In this document: positions 12,272 to 23,808 of the stretch, in pieces
Layout of the letters: every line of letters starts with the position of its first letter
Numbering within the stretch: position 1 is the stretch's first letter
Source: Brachynemurus nebulosus
Taxonomy: Eukaryota; Arthropoda; Insecta; Neuroptera; Myrmeleontidae
Reading direction: 5' to 3'
Assembly (NCBI GenBank): GCA_035578155.1
Contig: JAPWDM010000006.1
Location: 18,182,305-18,246,304, forward strand
DNA: 64,000 nt
Notes under the pieces: model-generated
The model's input: only the letters and a program-made list of their open reading frames with translations
Databases searched by the model: none
Told to the model about the DNA's origin: nothing
Translations under genes and position numbers: made by a program

Positions 12272-12536
12272 CACGTTGACGACCATAAACAATCATGACC
12301 GAACACCCAGGAACTGATACACTATTTTGACAAGTAATACACCAATTATTGTTATAAGGTACATAAACAAACGTAGCTTGCTCTCTGTCTAGGCACTTAG
12401 GTATCGCAATGACACCTAGACAGAGAGTGAAATATGCTTGTTTATATACTTTCTTGGTGTACATATTATACAGAATGATAATCGCAGTTAGTCAGGTTCC
12501 ACTTGACGCCGTACGGTGTCCATGACCGTCAACGTG
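12272..12536. mobile_element. TTAA-flanked MITE, family J copy 1
   Basis: Left TTAA|CACGTTGACGACCAT and right CATGACCGTCAACGTG|TTAA are inverted repeats with a TTAA duplication. The centre holds a further palindrome: CTCTCTGTCTAGG at 12380-12392 pairs with CCTAGACAGAGAG at 12415-12427. A related copy is at 42601-42970; both share the end GCAGTTAGTCAGGTTYCACT. Confidence 0.78.
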
Positions 12537-12940
12537 TTAAAATGCATTTTGTACATAGTTTCATGTGTAATAACTAATTATTAAATACAAGGTTAATAAG
12601 GTTAATAATGAAATTAGTTATACGCGATATCTACACGATGCAACTATGTATTTAAAACAGCCCATGTACATATCTTATCTGCATATCTCATTTTTGTATT
12701 AAATTAAATTAAAATTTATCAAAGTATTTTTTTCTGGTATCAGTGGTCTAATTTAATCCATTTAATAATGAGTATTTTTACTCTATAAATGTTGAATGAT
12801 TCATCATTTTGGGCGTTTACACGGTAACATCTTCAAAATCTAAAGTATTTGCGGGAAAATCTAATTAAATGATCTATTTTTTCTTCAATTGTCATAACAT
12901 ATATGTCTTGACATACACGGGATCTCCACTAAAAATAATT

Positions 12941-13460
12941 CTAGCGCAGGTAGGCAAAAGTAGTTAAGTCCATCTTATCTCATATATTTCCAAAAGGGCA
13001 AAAGTCAATTCCACTCCCAACATCATTTTTTATGCACTTGTTATAAACAAAATTCTTTTCAATAACTGACAAAAGAAGCTAAGTTCTTAAAATTCTTAAT
13101 AAAATAATAAATAAGTACATAGTTTAATTAAATTGGAAATGTATTTTTATGGCAACAACTACCCGCTAAAACAGGTTAAGTCCACAAATTGTTTTAATAA
13201 TGAAATTTATTGTTGTTTTTTATATGTTAAGTCCATAAAAATGTCTTAAAAAATTTTCGTTTAAGGTTTAAAGTTTATTTTTTTATGATTTACTGTGTTA
13301 CATGTTAAGAAAGTAATTGATTAAAAAAAATTTACAAAATGTTATGTAAACTTGAAGATAATTCAAATAAACTGATGTTGCCCTGCATTTCATTTTAGTT
13401 TTTACTCTCAGTTGTAAAGTTGACATTTTGGACTTAACTAGTTTTGTCTACCTGCGCTAG
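12941..13460. mobile_element. Family L TIR element with repeated GTTAAGTCCA
   Basis: CTAGCGCAGGTAGGCAAAAG on the left is inverted as TTTTGTCTACCTGCGCTAG on the right; AATT flanks both ends. The motif GTTAAGTCCA (or its inverse GGACTTAAC) occurs near both ends and twice inside (about 12965, 13172, 13226, 13430). No coding frame. Confidence 0.68.
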
Positions 13461-13779
13461 AATTGATGTCAAAACATAATATGTCTTAACAACTAACATA
13501 ATTTATGTCTTAACATATAATCAATAGTGGGAACTTCTTATTTTTTGACATATATAATTTCTAAAAACAGTAAATCCTATTATTATTTGTGTAGAAAGAT
13601 TTCTAGTTGTAGAAACAACTAGAAAATTCAGAAAAAGAAACAAACAAACAGAATTAAAAACAAAAATCTCCCAAGTGTTGAGTTAATTCATCGATTCGCC
13701 ATCTTGAAAATCTTAAACGTCAAATTTATGTCTGAAAATATGTCCGAGCTAATTATGTCTAGTGGAGACCCCGTGTTAA

Positions 13780-14118
13780 GGGGAGATTCGTCAAAAAAAC
13801 ATCAAAAATCAACATTTTTTATTTTTATTTTTTTTTTTTTTATACAAATATGTATTTTGTTAAAAAACATTACGGAACCAAAAGATCTTACTTCCTGTCA
13901 AAATGTCGGTATCGAAGAATAACATGCATTTTGATTTATGTCGATACCGCAAATACTTTTTGAGATACACGAGGAACCATGTCGAAAAACGTAGTTTCCA
14001 GAAAAAAACATTTCAAGTTTAGTAACGTCAATGAATTGTAGTAAAGTGCGCGCAAATATCCATAATTATTTGATTTCGCATTTTTTTTTAAAATAAAATT
14101 TTAGGTCCTTCCTTATTT
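13780..14118 (+). mobile_element. Family K element, 3'-truncated copy
   Basis: TTAA|GGGGAGATTCGTCAAAAAAA starts the copy, and the body shares GGAACCAAAAGATC, TTTGAGATACACRAGGAACC and TAGTAAAGTGCG with the complete copy at 49217-50256. Similarity ends after AAAATAAAATTTTAGG and the right terminal repeat is missing. Confidence 0.65.
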
Positions 14119-14608
14119 TACAACTTTTTCTTGAATCTTGCCACATATTTTAGTAGTTACAATTTAGCCAGTCAATGCGAAATTTTGGGAACAGCTAACT
14201 TAAAAGATTACAGAGGTTATAATGAAATTTTTCAAAAATCTACTTTAATAAATAGCTCAAATTTTTCGAATTTGTGCGAAAAAAAATTTTTGAATTTATT
14301 GAAGAATTTCGAAAATTATAGCAAACACACTCAGACTAAAGCGTAATTGGAAAACAAAAATGTCTTTTTATATAAATATGTGAAAAAAGGCCAAATTGAA
14401 TAATGGAAAAATTGATTATACTGTGAAGAAGTTTTACTTATAGCGGAAAATCACGACTATTAACTTTTGATCCCAACGATATCAACTAACTAGCTAATTT
14501 TAGCTTTCTTAAAATTGTAGCTTTTGATAAAAAGTTAATGATGCTAAATATAATTAAGTATTAATATTTTTTAATTATTATTTCAAGCGTTCATTATTGT
14601 ATTTTTAA

Positions 14609-14610
<2 letters not shown>

Positions 14611-14691
<81 letters not shown>
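14611..14691. repeat. (TA)n microsatellite
   Basis: About 40 uninterrupted TA units. Not associated with a recognised element, unlike the tracts at 21463 and 35829. Confidence 0.95.
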
Positions 14692-14694
<3 letters not shown>

Positions 14695-15009
14695 TAATAT
14701 TCTAATAGTTTTTATCATAATAATTTAATAAAATTAAAAATTTTCCACGTTCATTAATTTCCCTTTAAATAAAGGCGTGTATAGATATCAAGCAAAAAAA
14801 GTTTGTTTTGATTTAAAACAGAATTTAATAGATTAAATAAGTGGAAATTTTACATTTGACAAAACTAACAATTTTTCTATTTTTAAAAGTTTTCAGTTTT
14901 CATTTTGTACTACTTTTTATGGGTACAAGTAGTTAAGAATCCAATAACCCTTCCTAACAAATGCCTCACAATATTCCACTAGGAATCAGTGCATTGGATG
15001 ATAACTGAA

Positions 15010-15197
15010 CTGGGGGAAATTTTGGCAAGAAACTTATTTTTCCACGAAAAATTCCCAAAAAACCATGTTTCGAACATCGGACGTATCCGGTTGAAGAACT
15101 CATCCAAGATTTTTGGACTTCCAACGTTTTTATCAAATTTCGTAAAAATAGCATGTTTCATTCGAGAGTTATCACACGAAAACATAAATACATATAC
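15010..15197 (+). repeat. Family A repeat, partial copy
   Basis: Shares GGAAATTTTGGCAAGAAACT, ACATCGGACGTATCCGGTTG, CCAACGTTTTTATCAAATTT and the ATTCGAGAGTTATC phrase with the other family A copies. It stops in the ACATAAATACATATAC segment, where a family F copy begins. Confidence 0.7.
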
Positions 15198-16150
15198 AGC
15201 GTGAGTTTTTCGAGAGCTGCCATTTCGATAACAGCCAAACCGTTTATTTAATCAAAAAATTGTTCAAATAAGAGTGATAAATATCGACGGGGGCAATCGA
15301 TTGCTATAGTCAAGAGCTTTATAGCTCTTATGGTTTTCGAGTTATGATACAAACTTATAGATTTTTAAATGAGACTGTATGTTAATTTTTCGATAAAATT
15401 GATCTAATGAATCAATTAAAAATATAAATGAAGAAAAAAAATTTGTTTACCCAAGTTTATTTTTTGAATTTTTCTTTAATTTAGCAATTAGACGGTAGAA
15501 ATATGCATATGCATTTGAGGCTCTTTCAACCGACAGAGTTTTAGACGGTTAACATTTCTATTACATCCAAGAAAAGAACCTTATTTAATATCATTCTCTG
15601 TAATACATATGGTAGTAATGGAGATTTTGAAGTATAGATGTCGGGCTCTATTTCAAGTTTTTAACATTTTTGCATAATAAAATCAAATTATTTTAAAAGA
15701 TTAGTATTTAAAGTAACTTAAATTAAAAATAATTTGAAGTATTTCATTAATTTACTGAAAAATATATTTATTTTTTTATTTATTTATAGAACGATAGGTG
15801 GCAGGTGAAATAAATGTACATACTCAATACAAATCAAAATGACATTGGCGTTTCTTAATAGTAGCAAAGTGAGGTTAATTGGGAACGGAAATATTATTAA
15901 TAAATGTACTCAAATAGTATAAAAATATTTGAAATTCGATAGTATTTTCTTTTTATTACAAACCAAATTAAAAAGGAGAAGTTTTTTCACAAAAAACTTT
16001 TCATTTCCTTTAAAAATACTTGCTACAAAAATATGTTTAGACGCCTATGTGTCTGTCAAACAGTGACAATTCAGAAAAATAATTTTTTTTATTTTTCAAT
16101 GAATCAAAATTGAAATCTTATATATTTTTATATTATTTTATATTCACCCT
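15198..16150 (+). mobile_element. Family F foldback element, right end missing
   Basis: Starts GCGTGAGTTTTTCGAGAGCT and follows the F sequence (GACGGGGGCAATCGATTGCT, TTATAGCTCTTATGGTTTTC, TTACATCCAAGAAAAGAACC, TAGACGCCTATGTGTCTGTC). Similarity fades near 16150 and no right terminal repeat follows. Confidence 0.75.
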
Positions 16151-17019
16151 TTTTTAAAGACACTTTTTTCAAAAAATTATAATAATTATAAAAAATAAAC
16201 AAAAATTTTTTGTATTGTTAAATAGTGGTATTAATCGTAAAAAAAAATTCATCCCCATTCCCCCATCCTATCCATTCGAAAAAAAAAAAAAATTGTGAAG
16301 ATTGATTATTTTTCGGCAAATCCCACGAATTACACTGTGATGGTACCTTAAGTTGACAAAAAAAAAAAATCGATACATCTTTTTTTAATAAACAAACTCA
16401 AAAGACATAGAAAAAACAAACAAGAAAACTTGGAAAATTCGATTATCCCTTCATAATATAGTGCAAATAGAACAAAAATAACATCATTTCATTCACTGAC
16501 TCTTGTCGTGTATTCGTATACACATTATAATGCGAAAAGTTAAAAGTTATTTCCTTCTTAAACGTTATCATAAAACAAACACGCGCTAAAACACGGGCCA
16601 TCAGTGCCATAAGTGTTCGAAATATGTACGTTGGTGGCGCACCAATCACGTTATTACATAGTGTATCACGTTATTAAATAGTGTGCCTATATTTTGTTGG
16701 AAACTAACAATTTTGTTATGTTATAATATTATGCCGTTGAGAATATAAAATTATTTGTATGTTAAGATTATGTTTAGAACTCGAATATGTTAAAAAATAG
16801 ATCGTAGGAAATTCTTTACGACAATAATGTCGGAAATACTTACGTTACGTGTACAAATTTGAAAATGATTTCATGGTGAATTAATATTTTTAAGAAACAT
16901 TTTATAAAAAAATTTCGAAATACAGAAGAATAAAAATTTTGATATTTGTTTTATGATTCGCAACGTCGTTTTACGACTGTCGTAGGCCCTTCGCCTAAAG
17001 GCTAAAATTAAATAAAATG
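15960..17019. other. No supported feature
   Basis: Low-complexity AT-rich sequence after the truncated family F copy. A minus-strand frame near 16443-16649 contains no recognisable domain. Confidence 0.35.
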
Positions 17020-17021
17020 TA

Positions 17022-17903
17022 CCGTAAAACCGTCTAGACCCGGACACTTTTTTACATTTTTTGGTATAATTTTATATTTATACATGTTTCCTTCATAGAT
17101 ATCACCAATAAAAGTATTACCGTTAGAAAGAGCGTATATTATTTGTTGTATCCCTGACCCATTTGTTTCATTATAAGTAAAAATAAAAAAAATAAAAAAT
17201 AATTAGTAAGTGTCCGGGTCTACACCCCAAATCCGTCTTGACCCGGACACTTACTTAAATAATGTAATAACATGCAAACTAACCTCTCCCGTCGGGTTTA
17301 GTACAGTGTTTTATATCGTCTGATGTCTTTGAATCTGTCAAAGACTTTAAAATATTTTGTGGGAAGGGAGAGGGGTCAATACATAGTATGCCTCTCTATG
17401 AAGTAAACATGCGATATGACACCAGAAGGAGGCATAAACCGCGTAGTTCTGGCGGGAATATAACGTATGGATAGTAAAAGTTACAGCCAGTGCGAATCGC
17501 GGCCATAGTGTAATAAACTGATGTGTCCGGGTCTAAACGGATATATGTATATAGCATGTATTTTTTTATATATGTATACATCGAATATAACTTCAAACAT
17601 CATTAAATGATGTGCGATAAAATTCTGAACACATACATATCAAAATTAAAACAATATGACAATTATGACGAAAATTACATCTCTAAGTTAGACACACATT
17701 TTATTTCTTTGAAAAACTGGAGGATAGTAATCCTGTAAAATGAGATAGTAAAAGTTGAAATCCGTAGTTTTTATTGGTATAGCTGTTTAGAGGATGTTTT
17801 TCTCTCTCAAATGACGTCAAGAACAAATGTTTATTGTAGCAGGTTAATGTAGAAACTACTTTGAAGATTGGTGCAAAGTGTCCAGGTCTAGACGGTTTTA
17901 CGG
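17022..17903 (+). mobile_element. Family E composite TA-flanked element, copy 1
   Basis: TA|CCGTAAAACCGTCTAGACCC at the left, and the inverse AGACGGTTTTACGG|TA at the right; ends are ~30 bp. TCCGTCTTGACCCGGACACT (17231) and GTGTCCGGGTCTAAACGGAT (17523) inside form a second pair of inverted ends, and GTGTCCGGGTCTACACCCCA abuts the first. So a smaller element with the same type of ends sits within the larger one. A full copy lies inverted at 52591-53444. The short frames inside are not conserved as protein. Confidence 0.85.
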
Positions 17904-17905
17904 TA

Positions 17906-19099
17906 ATTATATTTAGATTTTTGGAAACTCCTGCAGGATAGTAGACCCTAAACACAGTGTCTACTAAACCTATTGGAAAAGACGGTCCTGATGATTTGGT
18001 CAAGCCCGTTAATTTATGTAGCATAATATACTTCTTATAAGTATGTACTTCAAACTTGTAGCCTCACAAAGTATTATAGATGAGTTAGTTCTCCCCCAAA
18101 AGATGCTCAGTAAATGAAAAAGTACCCAAAAGTGTTCTAGAGGCTGAATTTTTTAGGATTCTGAGGGAAATTGGAAGCGTGATAATCTCCTCATGTCTGC
18201 CTGTCCGTCCGTCCATGAATTTTGCAGGTACATGTTACCGGTGTAATTCTCAATTAATATACAGCAAAAAAAAATTTCTTAATTTTTTGAGATATTTTCC
18301 CATATTGAAAAATAAGCATGAAAATTTTTTTAACACTATATCGAAAGAACTCTTAAAATGAAGTTAAAAAAAGATTATTTTTATAATTTTTAAGTCTGCG
18401 AGCTCCATCGCCTGTAACTTTTCAATTGTGGGTCCAAAAAATTTAATATTTTTATAAATTTTTATAAATTTTGCACTCTGGAGCAACTCTAAGTCAAGCA
18501 CCCCCTATAAGATTCGCTTTTTCCCAAAAAATAAAAGTGGCAAACAAAAAAAAAAAAAAAAACAGACATCGGTTTTCCCATTTTTTCCAAAACTTAAACT
18601 TCCCCTATTGCGCCCTGGACTTCCTCCATTGTAGTTATGCCTCTGACTCAATCAAAATTATTTCAACTAAGTTGTATCAGTAACTTTCGGAGATATAAGT
18701 CACCTAACAAATTTTCACCAATCAAGTAAAGAAGATAATTGTTTGAAAAAGTGATCTCCAAATAGATAAAATTTTACATGGAGGTACCTATGTTTTGGTA
18801 TTTAAAATCATCAAAATTTAAAACCATGACCTTTTTGTGTGACACCCGTTACCAGAAAATTACCTTAGTAAATGAAAATTCATCATTAAGTGGCGTCCAG
18901 CTGTTTAAGTACAGCATTTTTAATAGTTCAATGGTCAGATTTATAAAATTTTCTTTCAAAATGAAAATCGTATTTTAGCGAAGAAAAACTATGTAATTGA
19001 AATTTTTTTTTTAATTCAGTTAGGTAATCAAAATCCTGACCTATGAAAATATTATTTTATTAACATCTAAATCCTATATAAATAAATAGTCGCATTTTA
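17906..19099. other. No supported feature
   Basis: AT-rich. CTGCCTGTCCGTCCGTCCAT at 18197 is typical of the start of dispersed insect repeats (compare family D), but no second copy of the surrounding sequence is present in the window. Confidence 0.35.
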
Positions 19100-19241
19100 C
19101 CTTGTTTATACGGGCTTCGTACTAATCATTAGTAATTGCTACTTGCTATAAACACACGTACAATTACGTTTAAATATTCTTTCTATGCATGTTGGTAGCA
19201 ACTATGTATTAATAATTAGCACTGAGCCCGTGTAAACGAGG
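19100..19241. mobile_element. Small TIR MITE with ~40-bp ends
   Basis: CCTTGTTTATACGGGCTTCG at the left and GAGCCCGTGTAAACGAGG at the right are inverted; the similarity extends about 40 bp (CTAATCATTAGTAATTGC against TAATAATTAGCAC). Flanking octamers (GCATTTTA / CCATATTT) agree at 5-6 of 8 bases, suggesting an old hAT-type duplication. Confidence 0.55.
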
Positions 19242-20521
19242 CCATATTTCTAACCATCTTGATTGCTCATAATATGATTTCCAAAAATATTTATTACCAA
19301 AATATCTTTTAATAAATCTACATACGTTACACAAAAACAGTGAAAAAGGACACTTTTATTTAAAATAATTTTTAAAAAAGAAAATTAATTTATTTTATCT
19401 TGGCAAAGTTATTTTTGAACTGAAGTTGCCATCATTATTTAAATATGTATATGTATGTGTGTGTGTTGTGTCTATATACATATATGTTACTTTGTTCGCG
19501 ATTCGAAATGGGCACAAATTCTATTCGAATTCATTTTCACCGTGTGCTGACTACTGCCCCGTGTGTCGTATATTATGCCGTACACTATACATATGCATAG
19601 CATCGTCATATTGAAGAATATAGGTCAAGTTTATTATTAGGTTAAAGTGAGTCACTCTCTATGGTGTCTCTACACTATTTTTGATTATAAATTTTTATTT
19701 TTTTGAAATAAAAATTTTTCTGTTTGATCACGTACGGTACGTAGAGAGGCGTATATTATAAATTTTATGTATTTTTTTGTTTTGTTTTGACGCTGCTGAC
19801 CTAAATATTGTCCATTTTTATTTTTTGAATTTTTTTTTTTTTTTTTGAAAGCGTTATTAAGTGACGACAGATTATTTTTATTTTGGAATACAGAAGTTTA
19901 AATAAAATTTATTGACTCAAATCTCGTGATACAGTATTCATTCTGAATAAGGTCGCATTCAAATTTCGCTTCGAACGGAACTTTCTCGATATGAGAGAGA
20001 GTTATAGACAAAAATTTGACATCCTAGACCCGGGCTTGACGGGTCTAAGCTTAATTCCGCCGCTTATTTTATTTATATTTTCGTTCAAAAAAATATGGCA
20101 TTTTTCGATGACCTTTGCAGGAGCAGGTTCAATTTTAGTTTTATAATTAACTAGCTGTACTCGCGACGTCGTTCGCGCATAAAATCAATGAGAAGTATAC
20201 ATATAAATATAATAATAAAGCATTTGCATAGGACAATAGTTTTGCGTATAATGCATGCGCATGCTCAAAATGCTTTTTGTAATTTCCCGAGGGAAGAAAA
20301 CCTTTTTTCGTAATAAAAAGTATCCTAAGTGTTGATGCAGGTAATAAGTTATTACCATACCAAATTTTATAAAAATCCGTTCAATAGTTTTGACGTAATG
20401 GGTGCACATGCTCAAGATGGTTTTTCTATTTTCTCGTGAGAATGAGACATTTTCACGGAGTAAAAAGTATCTTAAATGTTGACCCAGCTAATAAGTTATC
20501 ACCACACCAAATTTCATAAAA

Positions 20522-20758
20522 TTGGTCAAGTGCGTGTTTTTGACACGCACTAAGTAATATCACCTCAGTGAAAGTGTTAATTTATGATTTTTTGGCTCGT
20601 TTTTTAAGTACAGTGAGCATACAGCCCTTTTGCGTTTATTCAATATATGCATGTACAACTCTATAATTATTTATTATATATTATTATTATTATTATTATT
20701 AATTTTTCCCCCACTATAATCACACAACGAAATTAATATGTCATCCTTCGATGACAAA
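20522..20758 (+). repeat. Family C repeat inserted in the Helitron
   Basis: Begins TTGGTCAAGTGCGTGTTTTT, where AAGTGCGTGT pairs with ACACGCACTT-like sequence to form a hairpin, contains a run of ATT repeats, and ends GTCATCCTTCGATGAC, another hairpin. The reverse complement lies at about 49876-50160. Comparison with the uninterrupted Helitron phrase AAATTTCATTAAAATCCGT marks the insertion point. Confidence 0.75.
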
Positions 20759-21104
20759 AAAATCCGTTCAATAATTTTTGCGTAATGCGTGTACATGTTA
20801 AAAATGGTTTTTTCTATTTTCCCGTGGAAATGAGACATTTTCCTGGAATAAAAAGTATCTTAAATATTGACCCAGGTAATAAGTTAATCACCACATCAAA
20901 TATAATTAAAATCCGTTCAATAATTTTTGCGTAATGTTTGCACATGCTTAAAATGGTTTTTCTATTTTCCCGTGGGAATGAGACATTTTCCCGGAGTAAA
21001 AAGTATCGTTGATGTTGATCCAGGTAAAAAGTTATCATCACACCAAATTTCATTAAAATACGTCCAGTAGTTTTTGCGTGATGCGTGAACAGACACACAG
21101 ACAA

Positions 21105-21439
21105 AAATTTTAAATACCCCTGTCGCAGCATCCTGCATAACATAGCGAATTTCCGTTTATAAAAATTAGTTTTTCTCGGAAACTAGTTGACATACAACAA
21201 TAGTTTAAAGACCTTTTTTATGTAATTTTTTCTCCTCTTTTAAATAGTGTAAAAAAATTTCGCAAAAATTGTTGATTAAGTGGAAATATTGGCAAAAAAC
21301 TAATTTTTTGCAAGAACAAAAACCATGTTCCTGGCATCCGACGTGCCTGGTTAACGAACTCGTCTAACGGTTTGGGATTTCCAATATTTTCACCAAATTT
21401 CGTAAACCTAGAACATTTCGTTCGAGAATTATCGTGTGG

Positions 21440-21528
<89 letters not shown>

Positions 21529-21529
21529 G

Positions 21530-21599
<70 letters not shown>

Positions 21600-21724
21600 A
21601 TACATTTTAGCGAATATTTTCGGTTTCTAGGGCCTCAAAACAAATTTCTGCCATGGTCCCAGGCTCAGATCGCGTTATGACAGTGACTGTAATAGCTGAA
21701 TTCCATTCTGGAAATTCGCTAAAA
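21105..21724 (+). repeat. Family A repeat, copy 1, in the Helitron
   Basis: Begins CCCCTGTCGCAGCATCCTGC, continues ATAGCGAATTTCCGTTTATA, then GTTTAAAGACC, GACGTGCCTGGTTAACGAAC and CACCAAATTTCG, then a (CA)n(TA)n tract, and ends TTCGGTTTCTAGGGCCTCAA ... GGAAATTCGCTAAAA. GCGAATTTCC near the start is inverted as GGAAATTCGC at the end. Class undetermined: ends could be TIRs with TA flanks, or the A-rich tail could mean a retroposed unit. Confidence 0.8.
21440..21604. repeat. (CA)n-(TA)n compound microsatellite
   Basis: About 11 CA units followed by roughly 65 TA units with a few ATT and GTA interruptions. It lies inside family A copy 1 at the point where other copies have ACATAAATACATACATATAT, so it expanded from a short simple stretch in the parent repeat. 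Confidence 0.95.
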
Positions 21725-22290
21725 TCACTATTTTGATATCTACATCGATAACTATTTACAGTACCAGTACAATTTTCAAAAAATATTCCATATACAGAAA
21801 CGGTTTCGTTACAGTTTTATTATAGGTATAGATTAAGAAGTACGTGTGGGGAAAAATTTGAAAAACTTATAATAGAAATGATTGAAGTGTATAAAGGGTT
21901 AATCCATTTCTTTTGAATTAATATTTAATAATATTACGTTCGTATAACTGCACTAATGGATACCACCTCAATACTACTTTTAACACAACCTAGTAAATGA
22001 AAATGTAATGTTATCCGGGGGTCGCTCGGAGTGTATGTATGTATTTAATCACATTACACCGTTATAAGAAAACTTATATTACAGATATAGCTAACTATAT
22101 TACTTATAAATACTTCTATGCAATAATTTTACATGTACAGAGTGAGTTTCTTGAGAATTTCCATTTTTTTGTTACGGTCAAAGCGTTAGTTTAATCAAGA
22201 AATTGTTTAAATATAAAAGTTGTAGATATCTCTTATAGTTTTCGACTTACAACGTAAACTTATAGTTTTTTAAATAAGACTATATAAAAA

Positions 22291-22733
22291 ATACGCTGCC
22301 AATGGGGTGTGGCACACAGCTTCCTCATACTCGTAAAAGATTTTAAAACAGTATTCTTCCAAATATATATATATACCGTGAAATTATATTTTCGCCGTAA
22401 AGTACATAAAAAATTGTTGTAACTCAAAATACTTAAAGGCTAAATTATAAAATAATAGCAAAAATATTTTAGAAACTAACCCCTAAAATACTTTAAAAAT
22501 TTGAGCGAAGTGGGACTAGCAGTAAATAAGATATTGACATTTAATGGAATTTCATGGTAGCGGCGTGACTACTATTACTCCGAATGCAATGAAATTTGTA
22601 GGAGACCACCTAGGAACCAGACCGCATAATTTATGACAATTTCATAAAAAAGAGTTGAATAGTTCAGAAGTTATGCCACTTGGTGCAATTTAGTATATTA
22701 ATGGAATGGTATGGTAGCGGCGTAGCTACCGTT
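22291..22733 (-). repeat. Family D repeat, copy 2, nested in family F
   Basis: Starts ATACGCTGCCAATGGGGTGT and reads as the reverse complement of the family D end, up to about GGTAGCGGCGTAGCTACCGT. It lacks the CTGTCCGT-containing start. Its flanks match family F sequence on both sides, so it inserted into that element. Confidence 0.8.
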
Positions 22734-23307
22734 AATCTACATACATATATATCTTATATGAGGTCCCTTCAATCAACAGTGTTTTTATTGGTTCTAATCG
22801 TCTTATATCCAAGAAACAAACCACTAATAACAGCAACTCATGTAATCTTTAGTCAAAAATATTATTAATAAATATAGTCAAAATGTATAGAAATGTTTGA
22901 TATTCGATAATATTTTGTTTTTATTAAAAAAAATTAAATAATTAAACTTATTTTACAAAAAAAATCGTTTTGTTCCTCTGTAAATACTTTTTACAAAATT
23001 ATGTCTAGACGCTTATGTAACTATCAAACACATATTTCTGAAAAAATATTTTTATTTTTATTTTCCAGTGACTTATAACTGAAACTTTACTGTCATACTT
23101 TTCTGTCATTTTCAGGATTTCTTAGTCTAGTAAAGCTTTGAAATCATTATAATCTTGCGTTTTCTGTCATCGGAATGTGGTCAACCCACACTTCACCAAC
23201 TTTTATGTAAAAATTTAATATATTTAATAATTTCTGATGGAAAGCGTAATAGTTAATCTTTTTTTTTTCGTAATTTCTTTCAATCGAAAAGTCAGCCATG
23301 TTGAACT

Positions 23308-23808
23308 AATAGTATATTGTGCAATAAGTGCGGGAAATTGTCGATTGCCCACGAAAGCGAAATTGAGCGCACTCACTACGTTCGTGCGCTCATTCGCTTG
23401 CGTGGGGCAATCGACAATCCCACACGAGTTGCACATACTATTTTTTATTACGAATTTCACATACTTTTTTCTATTATTATCACTATTTTTGACATTTTTA
23501 TTACTTTTTAAAATAATATTTTTAAGTGTTCGTCTTTTCTTTTCTGAATTAAATATCGTTTAAATTACTTTGTTGGTGGTTTCTATAGAAATAATTATGA
23601 AATATTTATTAAATGAAAAATTAAGAGGCGGCTTTGCGTGTTTTGATTAAATTTTGCGTGTTTTATTGTGAATTTGGGTGTGGAAAGTTACTTTCCACAC
23701 GCAAAAAAGTATGCGGGAAGAGTACAGTAGACAAACAGCTATTTTGCGTACAGAAATGTGTGCGCCAAGTTAGTACTTCTCCCGCATGAGTAATAAAAAA
23801 TATTTTTA
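23308..23808 (+). mobile_element. Family G hairpin-rich element, copy 1
   Basis: Carries three hairpins. AAGTGCGGGAAATTGTCGAT at the start pairs with ATCGACAATCCCACACGAG downstream, with an inner GAGCGCAC/GTGCGCTC stem. GTGTGGAAAGTTACTTTCCACAC is a perfect palindrome. ATGCGGGAAGAGTAC pairs with GTACTTCTCCCGCAT at the end. Inserted in family F; the matching family F phrase GTTAATATCTTTTTAAATTACG marks the site. Non-coding. Confidence 0.8.

Larger units (their letters stand above)
20151..21832 (-). mobile_element. Second Helitron copy, interrupted twice
   Basis: CTAG at 20151-20154 (preceded by A) and TATAGA at 21827-21832 (followed by T) give the same minus-strand A|TC...CTAG|T ends as the copy at 7481. 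The body has three ~155-bp units containing CCCGTGGGAATGAGACATTT and GGAGTAAAAAGTATC. Two foreign segments break it: a GTCAAGTGCG-family insert at about 20522-20758 and a family A element at about 21103-21747. Without them it would be near 800 bp. Confidence 0.86.

Noticed and set aside
14989..15204. 71-codon plus-strand and 62-68-codon minus-strand frames
   Set aside because: They cover a family A fragment; the other copies have stops and frameshifts in the same frames.
21372..21680. Frames rich in Tyr-Ile and Thr-His
   Set aside because: Direct translation of the CA/TA microsatellite. The same holds for frames at 35746-36038.
23224..23563. Frames on both strands of the family G hairpin, and 57490-57786
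   Set aside because: Opposite-strand frames with similar peptides arise because the DNA is palindromic; not conserved protein.
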